Assembly (NCBI GenBank): GCA_036378735.1
Contig: DASUVX010000122.1
Coordinates: forward strand, 1-31,143
DNA: 31,143 nucleotides
Direction: 5' to 3'
Source: GCA-003244245 sp036378735
GTDB taxonomy: Bacteria > Actinomycetota > Actinomycetes > Mycobacteriales > Pseudonocardiaceae
The notes beneath the pieces are model-generated. The model ran no database searches. It saw nothing but the letters and a program-made list of their open reading frames with translations, and was not told the origin of the DNA. Shown piece after piece: positions 7,744 to 16,065 of this stretch; the first letter of the stretch is position 1; each line of letters begins with the position of its first letter. The position numbers and the translations under genes were made by a program.

Positions 7744-9251
7744 ATGTCTGATCCGATCGATAACGCTGACGTCATCATTGTTGGTGGCGGCTCTGCCGGA
7801 GCGGTGCTGGCCGCTCGACTCAGTGAGGATTCCAGCCGAAAGGTTGTCCTGCTTGAGGCTGGCCCTGCCTATGCCCCGGATCGGTTCCCTGCTGCGCTGC
7901 TTGATGCATCGAGGATCGCCGACCCGGACCACGACTGGGGGTACCTGTCTCGCGGCAACGACCGGAACCCTCAGATGCCGACTCCGCGCGGCAAGGTCCT
8001 GGGCGGCAGTTCGGCGGTCAACGCCACCGTCGCCCTGCGGGCCCGCGCCAGCGATTTCGCCAAATGGGGCGCGCACGGCGCCACAGGATGGAGCTACGAG
8101 GATGTCCTTCCTACTTTCCGGCATCTCGAAAACACACCCACCGGAGACGATTTCTACCACGGGCGCGACGGCCCGCTGTCGATCCGGCAAAGAACAGACG
8201 ACGAGCTAACGCCCGCACTGCTGGGTTTCATCGAAGCGTCGGTAGCAACCGGGTTCAAGCGGGTCTATGACTTCAACGCAGCCGAGCAAAACGGAGCCGG
8301 TGGCTATCCCGTCACCGTGGTCGACGGGGTGCGGCAAAGCACCGCCCTTGCCTACCTCACCCACGAGGTACGCCAACGCCGCAACCTGCGCATTCTCGGC
8401 GACGTCAACGTCGACCGTGTGCTGCTCAAGGGCACCACCGCCGTGGGCGTGGTCGCCGATGATGGCACGGCTTACCGGGCTGATGAGGTGATCCTGTCCG
8501 GCGGCTGCTACGGCAGCCCAGCGATCCTGATGCGTTCGGGCGTTGGCCCGGCCGCCCACCTGAAATCCTTGGGTATTGACATGGTGGCCGACCTTCCGGT
8601 GGGACAACACCTTCATGATCATCCCGGCTTCTACAACGCCTACGCCCTGGCACCCGAGCATGCACGGATGACCCCTGCCGTCGGCTCGCTGTTGTGGACG
8701 GCCTCCAGCGAAGCCGGCGGCGACGAACTGGACCTGCATGTCACCGCCACCCACCTGCTGGACGGCTCGGCCAGCCCGACCGGCGCAGCGATCGTCCTGG
8801 CCACCGCCGTGGTCCAACCCGAATCCCGGGGGACCGTGACGCTCGCCAGCACAAACCCCAAACAGGCGCCGATCATCGACAGCAACTACCTGGCTACCGC
8901 ACGCGACACACGACGGATGCTCGAAGCTGTCAAGCTCGGCCGAGACATCGCCCGTCACCCCGTCTTCGCTCCGTTCAACGCGGGCGAAATCATCCCCGGC
9001 AACTCAGTCAGCGATGACGCTCTAGCCAAGGCGGTAGCCAGCAACCTGGCCGTCTATGGCCACCCCACCTCCACCGTGCCGATGGGGGCCCGACCGATCC
9101 CTGGGCTGTCGTGGACTCCCTCGGCTTAGTACAAGGCGTGGACAGGCTGCGTGTTGTGGACGCCTCCATCATCCCCGAGGTCCCCTCCTCGGTCACCAAC
9201 ATCACGGTCATCATGCTGGCCGAGCGGATCTTCCAGCGGGCCTACGCCTAG
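7744..9251 (+). pseudogene. GMC-family FAD oxidoreductase, frameshifted near the C-terminus
   Basis: A choline-dehydrogenase/alcohol-oxidase type flavoprotein of about 500 residues. It begins MSDPIDNADVIIVGGGSAG (FAD-binding GxGxxG at 13-18), with GGSSAVNA and the GMC signature VILSGGCYGSPAILMRSGVG. Active-site His440 lies in YGHPTSTVPMG. Immediately after that motif the frame breaks in a five-G run near 9083-9087. Restoring one G gives the normal tail, DPWAVVDSLGLVQGVDRLRV to SVTNITVIMLAERIF, ending at TAG 9249-9251. As read, the protein ends with 12 wrong residues at 9129 and lacks the last substrate-domain helix. The start has AGGAAAG upstream. It is probably cotranscribed with the regulator. 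Either a recent lesion or a homopolymer miscall. Confidence 0.82.
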
Positions 9252-9562
9252 CCGGTTCAATGATCCGGTGCGACACGATCCCTGCCGGCGAGGATCTCGC
9301 ACGGCCATCGAGGAAACCTGGCCAGGTAAGGGCATCCGACGTCCACGGCCCCAATGGCCGCGCCGATCCGATTCGCGGCGCCACTGGCCTGCACCCTCCG
9401 CGATTGGCGGGTCGCGGACGAAGGACTGTGGGTTTCCTGGATGCCATTGAAGACGGTCGACCCGGACGATGCAGCTCTGAATTAACACCGAGCCGTTCGC
9501 GGTCAGACGGTGAACATCGCGGACGCATCACTCCAATCAGCAAGAAGGAGGGTAAAGCCATC
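9252..9562. other. 311-bp intergenic region upstream of the SDR gene
   Basis: No credible gene. It holds one copy of the cluster element at 9421-9445 and the ribosome site AAGGAGGG just before the SDR start. Nothing else was recognised. Confidence 0.6.
9421..9445 (+). promoter_or_regulatory. Cluster element, site B
   Basis: CTGTGGGTTTCCTGGATGCC matches site A (reverse complement) almost base for base. It lies about 117 bp before the SDR start and has the same orientation relative to its gene as the other copies. Confidence 0.55.
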
Positions 9563-10480
9563 ATGACCGTGGCACTTACCGGTGCAACCGGGTTCATCGG
9601 ATCGCACATCCTCGCGGAGTTGCACAAGCACGGCCACGAGGTGACCGCACTTGTCCGCGACGACGCCCAGGCAGAGATCGTCGCAGGCCGCGGCGCGACA
9701 CCGAAGGTGGTCGATCTATCCGATCGCCCGGCCGTTACGAGCCTGCTCCATAGTGCAGACGTAGCAATTCACACGGCGAGCCCCGGTGACGCCACCAGCG
9801 CGGACCTGGACTCCGCAGTGGTGGATGCAGTCATCAACGCCTTCGCCGGCACTGGCAAGCCCTACATCCATATCGGCGGCATGTGGGTCTACGGGAACAA
9901 CACCTCCATCAGCGAACAATCCCCATTCGATGCGCCAGCGCTGGTGTCCTGGAAGGAGGCCATCGAACGCCGGGTGCTCGAAGCCACCGATACCCGCGGG
10001 GTCGTGATCGTGTCCGGCGTTGCTTACGGCGATGGCGGGGGCGGGATTCCCGGGCTGCTGCTGCGATCACCCCGAGACGATGCCGGCAACCTGATCATGA
10101 TCGGTACGGGCCAACAGCACTGGCCGACAGTCCACGTTGCCGATTTGGCGGATTTCTTCCGGCGCGTGCTGGAATCTGACTCGGCTCGTGGCTACTACGT
10201 CATCGGCGATGGTGTGAACCCGACCGTTGCCGAGCTCACTGAGGCGGCGGCTACGGCAGTCGGTGCTCCAGGAGCAGTCCCCGGCTCCGATGACGAGGCT
10301 CAGGCACGCTTAGGCAAGCACTTCGCCGAAGTCCTTTTGCTCGACCAGGCCACCGACGCCGCCAAGGCTCGAGCCGAGCTCGGTTGGTCTCCATCCCACC
10401 CAGGACTTGTCAACGAGTTTCGCCAGGGCAGCTACCACAAGGGAGAGGCCGTCGAGCAACCCGCCGTTAGCCGGCAGTGA
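9563..10480 (+). CDS. NAD-dependent epimerase/dehydratase family protein (extended SDR)
   Basis: A 305-residue atypical extended SDR. It opens MTVALTGATGFIGSHILAEL, with the TGxxGxxG cofactor loop at about residues 6-13, then VDLSDRPAVTSLL, ADVAIHTASP and YIHIGGMWVYGN. The usual YxxxK pair is not seen: the region reads VSWKEAIERRVLE, so the catalytic Tyr is replaced or shifted, as in several NmrA-like or atypical members. It may sense nucleotides or reduce an unusual substrate. ATG 9563 has AAGGAGGG about 10 nt upstream. The 311-bp gap and site B suggest its own promoter. The DHA2 exporter follows 58 bp downstream. Confidence 0.85.
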   Translation: MTVALTGATGFIGSHILAELHKHGHEVTALVRDDAQAEIVAGRGATPKVVDLSDRPAVTSLLHSADVAIHTASPGDATSADLDSAVVDAVINAFAGTGKPYIHIGGMWVYGNNTSISEQSPFDAPALVSWKEAIERRVLEATDTRGVVIVSGVAYGDGGGGIPGLLLRSPRDDAGNLIMIGTGQQHWPTVHVADLADFFRRVLESDSARGYYVIGDGVNPTVAELTEAAATAVGAPGAVPGSDDEAQARLGKHFAEVLLLDQATDAAKARAELGWSPSHPGLVNEFRQGSYHKGEAVEQPAVSRQ

Positions 10481-10486
10481 CATACG

Positions 10487-10509
10487 CGAGCTGAGTTTCG
10501 CTGATGTCG
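10487..10509 (+). promoter_or_regulatory. Cluster element, site E (degenerate)
   Basis: CGAGCTGAGTTTCGCTGATG matches the element with a 2-bp contraction, agreeing with site D at about 18 of 22 positions. It lies 30 bp before the exporter start in the shared gene-relative orientation. Confidence 0.4.
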
Positions 10510-10538
10510 AAGCCTCCTGCTGACACGAGGACGCTGTG

Positions 10539-12146
10539 ATGGAGATGACGGCGAGGCTGGCGCCCGCAGGATTGGCCCCGGACAAGCGGGCGGCGCTTAT
10601 TGTCCTGGCCTTGGCCGACCTGATGGTGGTGCTCGACACCACCGTGGTGTACGTCGCCCTCCCGTCGATCCAGCGGGCCCTGCGCTTCTCCTCGACGTCC
10701 AGCCTCCAGTGGGTGGTCAACGCCTACGTTCTGGCCTTCGGGGGATTTCTGCTCCTCGGAGGTAGGGTGGCCGATCGTTTCGGCCGACGCCTGGTGTTCG
10801 TTTTGGGCGTGGTCGGCTTCGTGGCGGCGAGCCTGGTGTGCGGCCTGGCGAACTCCCCCGGTGTGCTCGTCGCCGCTCGAGCGGCCCAGGGCCTGGCAGC
10901 CGCGTTCATGGCCCCCGCTGCCCTGAGTCTCGTCACGGTCATTTTCACCGAGGGCGACGAGCGCAACCGGGCGCTTGGGGTGTGGGGCGCCATCGCCAGC
11001 ACGGGAGCAGCCATCGGCCTGGTAGCCGGTGGTGGCCTCGTCAGCTGGCTCAGCTGGCGGTGGGTGTTTTTCGTCAACGTGCCCATCGGTGGGTTCGCCG
11101 CCCTCGCCTCGCTTTACTTGATCGGCGAGACCCGTGGCCCCGTGGCCCGAGGCTTCGACGTCACCGGCGCGGTATCGGTCACCGGCGGCCTCGCCGCCCT
11201 GGTCTTCGGGCTGGTCAAGGCCAACGAGTGGGGATGGGGCTCGGCGACCACCATCGGCGTCTTGGTGGCCGCGGCCCTGCTTCTCGGGGTGTTCGTGGTC
11301 CGCCAGATACGGAGCAGTCATCCCCTAGTGCCACCGCGCCTGTTTCAGAGCCGGACCCTGGTCGGGGCAGACATCGGCATGCTCCTGGTCGGGGCCGGGG
11401 TCTTCGCCATGTTCTTCTTCCTCACCCTGTACATGCAGCAGGTGCTGCACTACTCGGCGGTGAGAACGGGGGTCGGCTACCTGGCCGTCACAGCCACGAG
11501 CATCACCAGCGCCACGATCGGCTCGAGGATCCTGGCCCGGGTGGGGGCCCGTCGCATCTTGGTGACCGGCTTCCTCATGGCCGCCACTGGGCTTGCCCTG
11601 CTCGTGCGGATCTCACCGACCACCGGGTATCTCGACATCCTTCCGTCCCTGGTCCTCATCGGCAGCGGCAACGGGGCGGCCTTCGTGAGCATGACGTCCC
11701 TGGCGGTGGCCGGCGTCCCCCGCCAGGACACCGGGGTGGCCTCTGCGCTGCTCAACGCGAGCCAGCAGGTGGGTGGATCGCTCGGCATTGCCCTCCTGAC
11801 GGCGGTCGCGGCGGCCCGCTTCGACGCCGTGCGGCCCCGCCATCCGACTCCGGCCACCTTGGCCACCGCCACCACCAGCTCCTGGGTGTGGGGATTCGCT
11901 GTCGCCGCCGTGTTGCTCCTGGGTGCGGCGGTCACGACTGGGCTCTTGACACGGCCTAAGCCAGAGCAACCGCCTCCACAAGCGGAGTCGGTCGCAGCAG
12001 CCCAGCCGGCCGCAATCGAGCGATCGGCCGCCACCCAACCAGGGGCCGCAAGGCCGGCCCGACCAACTCCCCAGTGGGCCCCACTGCCCCCGCCGTGTCA
12101 TGGGAGCGCGCTATCCGTCTTGGCCGACATTGCCCGGGACTCGTGA
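10539..12146 (+). CDS. DHA2-family 14-helix drug/H+ antiporter (MFS)
   Basis: A 535-residue membrane exporter of the EmrB/QacA type. The first helix holds VVLDTTVVYVALPSIQRAL (motif D1-like), loop 2-3 holds GGRVADRFGRRLVF (motif A) and helix 5 holds GAAIGLVAGGGLVS (motif C, antiporter signature). NVPIGGFAAL is typical of DHA2 proteins. A Pro/Ala/Gln-rich cytoplasmic tail of about 60 residues follows the last helix. ATG 10539 is used, with GAGGA 7 nt upstream; a GTG immediately before (10536) is an alternative. It probably extrudes a substrate or product of the enzymes in this cluster. Substrate unknown. Confidence 0.9.
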   Translation: MEMTARLAPAGLAPDKRAALIVLALADLMVVLDTTVVYVALPSIQRALRFSSTSSLQWVVNAYVLAFGGFLLLGGRVADRFGRRLVFVLGVVGFVAASLVCGLANSPGVLVAARAAQGLAAAFMAPAALSLVTVIFTEGDERNRALGVWGAIASTGAAIGLVAGGGLVSWLSWRWVFFVNVPIGGFAALASLYLIGETRGPVARGFDVTGAVSVTGGLAALVFGLVKANEWGWGSATTIGVLVAAALLLGVFVVRQIRSSHPLVPPRLFQSRTLVGADIGMLLVGAGVFAMFFFLTLYMQQVLHYSAVRTGVGYLAVTATSITSATIGSRILARVGARRILVTGFLMAATGLALLVRISPTTGYLDILPSLVLIGSGNGAAFVSMTSLAVAGVPRQDTGVASALLNASQQVGGSLGIALLTAVAAARFDAVRPRHPTPATLATATTSSWVWGFAVAAVLLLGAAVTTGLLTRPKPEQPPPQAESVAAAQPAAIERSAATQPGAARPARPTPQWAPLPPPCHGSALSVLADIARDS

Positions 12147-12252
12147 TCGCCGCCCCACGCGGGAACATGCCCGGTCCGAGATGTCCACCAATCGACCAGG
12201 ACGCTGCCCGTGACGAACGGTGTCGTGACCATCGGCCCGGGCTGGTCCAGCC

Positions 12253-12636
12253 TTATCCCATCCGGCTGGTGAACTGGTTCATGTCGAAATAGTCCCGCCA
12301 GGCGTTGATCTTGCCGTCGCTGACCTCGAAGGTCCCCATGACCGGCAGCTCAAACGACCTGTCGGGGAGCTTGAAGACGTCCACCCGCTCGGTCATCACG
12401 ATCGGACCATCGGCTGCGATGTGGATGACGCGCAGTTCGATGCCCTCGATGCCCGGCGGGCCAGGGCGGATGACCGTGCCGATTGTGTTGGCGATGGCCT
12501 CCCTGCCGGTGACCGGCGCCAGCGGGATGTTGTGGTAGACGGCGTCGTCGGTGAAGAATGCCGCCAGGTCGCCGGCCCCCATGCCGTCGGACCACGCCGC
12601 GCAGAACCTGCGCACCACCTCGATCGGGCTGTCCAT
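12253..12636 (-). CDS. Limonene-1,2-epoxide hydrolase-like / SnoaL-fold protein
   Basis: A 127-residue cone-shaped alpha+beta (NTF2/SnoaL-like) protein. The pattern of limonene-epoxide hydrolase is present: Tyr34 and Asn36 in DAVYHNIP, Arg84 and Asp86 in MTERVDVF, and Asp115 in NAWRDYFD. These would be the five residues that bind and activate water for epoxide opening. The length (about 125-150) fits. ATG 12636 has AGGAGG 6 nt upstream. It faces the exporter gene and is preceded by a 700-bp gap that contains site C. An epoxide hydrolase fits a cluster of oxidoreductases for cyclic or terpenoid substrates, but the substrate is not visible from sequence. Confidence 0.82.
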   Translation of the reverse strand: MDSPIEVVRRFCAAWSDGMGAGDLAAFFTDDAVYHNIPLAPVTGREAIANTIGTVIRPGPPGIEGIELRVIHIAADGPIVMTERVDVFKLPDRSFELPVMGTFEVSDGKINAWRDYFDMNQFTSRMG

Positions 12637-12806
12637 CTGGCACCTCCTGCGGTCGAGCGTCGGCGAACGGCCGCAATGTAGAGGTTCAGCGCCACCGTTC
12701 GCAGCGCCAGCCTGACGCCAGCATCCAGAGGCGGTGCCTTAGACCGGGCCGGTCGGCGACGCTGTAGGTCATGGCTGACCATGTTGAAGTGACTGTGGTC
12801 GACTTC

Positions 12807-12831
12807 GCATCCAGGAAATCCTTAAGTTCGA
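12807..12831 (-). promoter_or_regulatory. Cluster element, site C
   Basis: The plus strand reads GCATCCAGGAAATCCTTAAG then TTCGA, near-identical to site A. It lies about 171 bp upstream of the epoxide-hydrolase-like gene, in the shared orientation relative to that gene. Confidence 0.55.
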
Positions 12832-13185
12832 CCGGCCACCGGAGGCGCCGAGGGAAATGCCTGCCGAACTCCGAGACCGTCGCGTCCAGGTCTCCGCGCC
12901 TGCGACAGATCGTCGTGCCGCCACTGCCCGTCCCTGCTCCTCGAACATCTGACCAGGACTCCTGGTGATTCGAACGACAGTGCTGGGGCGGCCTGGGTGG
13001 TCCCGCGCTCTTCCGGCGCCTTGGGGCCGGCATCGCCACCCGAACACCCTCGTGGTCGTGACGCCGGACGTCGTATCCCTAAGACCCAATCCGCCAGCGG
13101 GGCGCCATCGTCCCAACCGGCGCAGAGCGAGCCGGGCCATTTCGACCCATCTCCTTGTGAGCGCCACGCCCGTCGGCGCAATCCG

Positions 13186-13210
13186 TCGAACTATGAGTTT
13201 CTTAGATGCC
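13186..13210 (+). promoter_or_regulatory. Cluster element, site D
   Basis: TCGAACTATGAGTTTCTTAG then ATGCC differs from site A (reverse complement) at only a few bases. It lies about 127 bp upstream of the SnoaL-like gene. Confidence 0.55.
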
Positions 13211-13336
13211 AGCCCAATCTCAGTCCGTCGACGATGGTCCAAGCGCAGAACACGCCGGCAACTCAGCCAGCGGCGCTGACGCGGCCAAGTCGTCGATCGG
13301 CGGCCGGTCTTCAAGTGCACCCAGAGGAGAGCCGAG

Positions 13337-13786
13337 ATGGCAGTGGACAACGAGCAGATCGTCCGGAAGGCCTGCCAGACCGCGGAAGACTACGACATTC
13401 CCGGCTGGGTCGCGGCCTTCACGCAGGACGGAACCTTCACCGACGAGTCCACGGGGGTCGTCTACCGTGGTCCGGACCAGCTCGGGATTCCCGTCGAAAT
13501 CTGAAAGAAGGCACTTCCCGACATGCATCGGGAACTCTTCCGCTTCTACGTCAGTGGTGACGTCGTGGTGGTGCAGCTCGCCCTTCAGGGCACCCACCTT
13601 GGTCCGCTAAGCCTGCCCGAAGGAACTATCCCACCCACCGGCAAGCGGATGGACGCGCCCTGCTGCGACGTCTTCGAGTTGTCGGACGGCAAGATCAAGC
13701 GTTTCGACTGCTACCCGGAGGGCTCGGTCATCCTCAAGCAGCTGGGCGTGCTCGGCGATCTCCAGGCCGTCTGCAGCCCGCATAGA
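13337..13786 (+). pseudogene. SnoaL-like / NTF2-fold polyketide-cyclase-type protein with an in-frame TGA
   Basis: Starts MAVDNEQIVRKACQTAED with GAGGAGAG just upstream and runs in one frame to about codon 150, interrupted by TGA at 13502-13504 (codon 56). Beyond it the fold continues cleanly: PDMHRELFRFYVSGDVVVV, GTHLGPL, KRMDAPCCDVFEL and DGKIKRFDCYPEGSVI. This is the conserved second half of the SnoaL-like family, whose members often act as nuclear-transport-factor-like cyclases or isomerases. The residue at the TGA is probably an aromatic in relatives. No natural stop is seen at the expected end, and the frame runs on into the next gene, which supports decay rather than programmed readthrough. 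Confidence 0.72.
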
Positions 13787-13942
13787 TGTCGGCTCGAAGT
13801 GATCGAGTTCCGCCACCATGGTGGGACCCACGACGACAAGCACGCCAATCACGATCGGATACAGTCTCTGTCTCAGCGGGGGATGCCGTCGCATATGCCG
13901 TGGGAGGGCGCTTCCGGCAGACAGACAGTTTATGATCATCCC

Positions 13943-14906
13943 GTGAAGGCTGCGGTGCTCGTTGAAATAGGTGCTCCCCCGCGCTTCGGTGACTTCGCCG
14001 AGCCCGAACCCGGTGAGGGTCAGATCGTGGTCGAGGTTGCGGCTGCCGGTGTGCACCATCTGGATTTGGCGAAGGCCTCGGGTTCGCTTTACACCGGCCG
14101 CCCTGTCGTTCCCTCGGTTGTTGAGTCCGACGGGGCGGGCCGCACCGCTGACGGACGCCCGGTGTTCTTCGATGCTCCGGTGGCCCCGTACGGGTCGTGG
14201 GCCCAGCGAGCGTTGGTGTCCGAAGCGGCGCTGCTGGATGTGGTCGATGGTGTGGATGACGTGACCGCAGCGGCGCTGGGCAACACGAGTCTGACGGCCT
14301 GGTTGGCGCTGAGCTGGCGCGCGAGGTTGCAGCGGGGGAATCGGTGCTCGTGTTCGGCGCGACCGGAGCGGTGGGGTCGGTCGCGGTGCAAGGGGCCCAA
14401 GGCGCAGGGCGCTTCGCACGTCATCGCCGCCGACCGCAACCCGACCGGCTGCCACGCGCGCGCTAACACGGAGCCGACGCCACCGTGGTCCTGGCCGGCG
14501 GCACCGATCTTGTTTCCGCGTTTCGCAAAGCAGCCGGCCCGCACGGCATCGCCGTGATCATCGACCCGTTGTGGGGCGAGTCTGCGCTCGCGGCCATGCA
14601 TGCGGCCGCGCCCGAAGCCGGCACGTACAGATCGGCAATTCCGCGGCAGCCACGATCAATCTACCGGCTATGGTGGTGCGCTCCGCTGCGTTGCAGATCC
14701 TGCGATTCATCATCTTTCAACCCCCGGTTGACGTGCGGCACGAGGCCTATCGGAGCCTGACTGAACACGCCGCCCGCGGAGAGATCTCTATCGACGTGAT
14801 CCAGCTCCCGCTTGCCGAAGTCGCCGGCGCCTGGCAACAGCAAAACCAAGGAGCCCCCGCGAAACTCGTTCTCGTCCATAGCCGCCCAGCCCCAGTGGCC
14901 GCGTGA
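13943..14906 (+). pseudogene. Zinc-type alcohol dehydrogenase / NADPH:quinone reductase-like protein (several frameshifts)
   Basis: A medium-chain dehydrogenase/reductase remnant of about 320 codons. The intact N-terminal GroES-like part (GTG 13943; VKAAVLVEIGAPP, EGQIVVEVAAAGVHHLDLAK, VVPSVVESDGAG) is followed by at least four frame changes, near 14322, 14405, 14465 and 14620. Frame by frame the rest is readable: the Rossmann entry SVLVFGATGAVGSVAVQGA, then ASHVIAADRNP, DATVVLAGGTDLVSAFRKAA, SAAATINLPAMVV and the C-terminal IQLPLAEVAGAWQQQ. No structural zinc Cys cluster is seen, which favours the quinone-oxidoreductase branch. Multiple lesions make this a genuine pseudogene or a poorly resolved stretch. 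It stays in frame with the broken SnoaL-like gene upstream. Confidence 0.78.
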
Positions 14907-14931
14907 CTCCCACACTTTGTCCCGCTCTCCC

Positions 14932-14940
14932 GGTGTAACC
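14932..14940 (-). promoter_or_regulatory. GGTTACACC motif (copy 1)
   Basis: The reverse complement of GGTTACACC, in the short gap between the broken dehydrogenase and the 3' end of the candidate selenoprotein gene. One of five copies in this window; its role is unknown. Confidence 0.35.
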
Positions 14941-15003
14941 GCGCGATCCCGCCCCGATGATCGCGAGATCGTCGTCACAGGACGCCATTCGGGTGGTCGC
15001 CGA

Positions 15004-15783
15004 TCAGTCAAGATCGGTAGTCGTCACCTGCAGCGCACCGGCTGCGTGCAGCAGGTGCGCGGGGTGGACCCGGTCGTCGGGTGTGCGGGGCAGCCAGCGG
15101 CGGACGACGATGCCGTCGTGCAGTAGCGCGTCGCCGCCCATCTGGCGGGTGTCTTCCACCGGCCGGGGGAGATGGTGACCGCGCGCCGCGGCGACCGCGT
15201 AGCGAGCCAGAGTTCCCGGTGAATACACGCGCCAGAGCCTGGCCCGGCGCATACCCAACAACCCATAAATCTGCCGTTGCTCATCGGCCAGGAACAGGCC
15301 CGGCCAGCGGAGATGCTCCGCAAGCGCAGCAAGCGCCTCTGGCGGGCTGAACCCGCAGGCGATCAACCCGATCGGGCAGCCGGCGGCGAGGTCACGCACC
15401 TGCACCAGGTGTTCTTGACACGGCAGTCAATACTGGTGCCGGACGGCGGTGAGCACATGGGTGCCGGGCAACGCGCCGAGATCCACGGCTCGGCCGGTGC
15501 ACGCGTCAGGCAAGACCAGTCCAGCCAGCGAGACCGGACGATCGATCTCACGAGGCACGGGCGTTGACGATAGCAGCAGCTTGCGCAGCTGGACGCTGTC
15601 GACCGGGTCCAGCACGCAGTGCTGCACGCAGGCGGGCAGCAGCTCACCGCTTTCCAAGTGCGCCACCGCGTAATGGCACGACGCCAGCCGCTCCTGGGCA
15701 GCGCGGACCCGGGGGTCGGTGGCCTTCTCCCACGCGGGTGCGACGTCCGCGGCGTCCATGAACTGGTGCACCACGAACGACAC
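15004..15783 (-). CDS. Candidate selenoprotein: AhpC/TSA thioredoxin-fold protein with a UGA in its redox motif
   Basis: Read through TGA 15427-15429, the frame is open for 259 residues. The TGA (position 119) falls at the first redox site of a CxxC-like motif, giving HQY-Sec-LPC-QEH. The thioredoxin-fold context is normal: SLAGLVLPDACTGRAVDLGALPGTHVL before it, then VRDLAAGCPIGLIACGFSPP, LFLADEQRQIYGLLG and WRVYSPGTLARY. These are typical of AhpC/TSA peroxiredoxin-like proteins. A SECIS-like hairpin begins 7 nt after the TGA. GTG 15783 is the first normal start, and GTG 15558 at the fold boundary is an alternative. Coding-like sequence continues upstream to about 15890 without a start (VDEGRPTRQLVSDDLRGERG). 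The N-terminal 75 residues (Cys36, Cys52, Cys56) resemble the tail of another Fe-S enzyme, so the gene may be a fusion or a truncation. A simple Cys-to-stop mutation is the main alternative. Confidence 0.6.
15391..15419 (-). promoter_or_regulatory. SECIS-like stem-loop downstream of the in-frame UGA
   Basis: On the coding strand a perfect 6-bp upper stem, CACCTG / CAGGTG, closes a 3-nt loop GTG (15403-15405). A lower stem GTCA / TGAC is separated by a small asymmetric internal loop. The loop begins 21 nt after the UGA and starts with G. This matches the published bacterial SECIS rules as I recall them (loop 3-14 nt, G in the first two loop positions, loop 16-37 nt from the UGA). Confidence 0.5.
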
Positions 15784-15962
15784 CGGCCGCGCACCGTGGC
15801 GCAGCAGGGCCGGTAAGTGGCCGCGCTCGCCGCGTAAGTCATCGGAGACGAGTTGGCGGGTTGGCCGACCCTCATCTACATGACTTGATCATCGAAGGTC
15901 ACGCGCCCGAGATCATTGTTTTGACTCTGCTTACTCCGGGAGGCCGAATAGGTAGGCACACG

Positions 15963-15984
15963 GGTTACACCATGCGGTTACACC
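15963..15984 (+). promoter_or_regulatory. GGTTACACC direct repeat (copies 2 and 3)
   Basis: Two exact copies at 15963-15971 and 15976-15984, start-to-start distance 13 bp. They lie in the 282-bp gap between the VIT-type transporter's 3' end and the 5' side of the candidate selenoprotein gene. The arrangement fits a dimer-binding operator for the latter. No other gene-like content is seen in that gap. Confidence 0.4.
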
Positions 15985-16065
15985 TGGTCGTCCGCGTGGA
16001 ACTGGCGGGGTGAGTGGGCCGTGTGCCTGGGTGGTCGAGCCAATGTGTGTGGACTGGTCCGATGC

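Larger units (their letters stand above)
12637..13336. other. 700-bp intergenic control region between divergent genes
   Basis: No convincing gene on either strand: the open frames here lack ribosome sites and recognisable folds and are Arg/Pro/Ser-rich, as expected of non-coding GC-rich DNA. It holds two copies of the cluster element (12807-12831 and 13186-13210) serving the divergent genes. The rest may be decayed coding sequence; nothing was recognised. Confidence 0.55.

Noticed and set aside
12769..13350. Long open frames on both strands of the 700-bp gap
   Set aside because: Arg/Pro/Ser-rich translations, no ribosome sites, no recognisable fold, and they overlap two copies of the regulatory element.
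13502..13540. A second possible selenocysteine codon: TGA in the SnoaL-like gene followed by a hairpin with arms TTCCCGA / TCGGGAA
   Set aside because: The distance fits a SECIS, but the loop CATGCA lacks a G in its first two positions, the site is not redox-like (no nearby Cys pair), and the gene lacks a normal end. A nonsense mutation is simpler.
15921..15955. TTGACT plus a weak -10-like box on the plus strand
   Set aside because: No rightward gene follows; both neighbours are on the minus strand and the -10 is poor.
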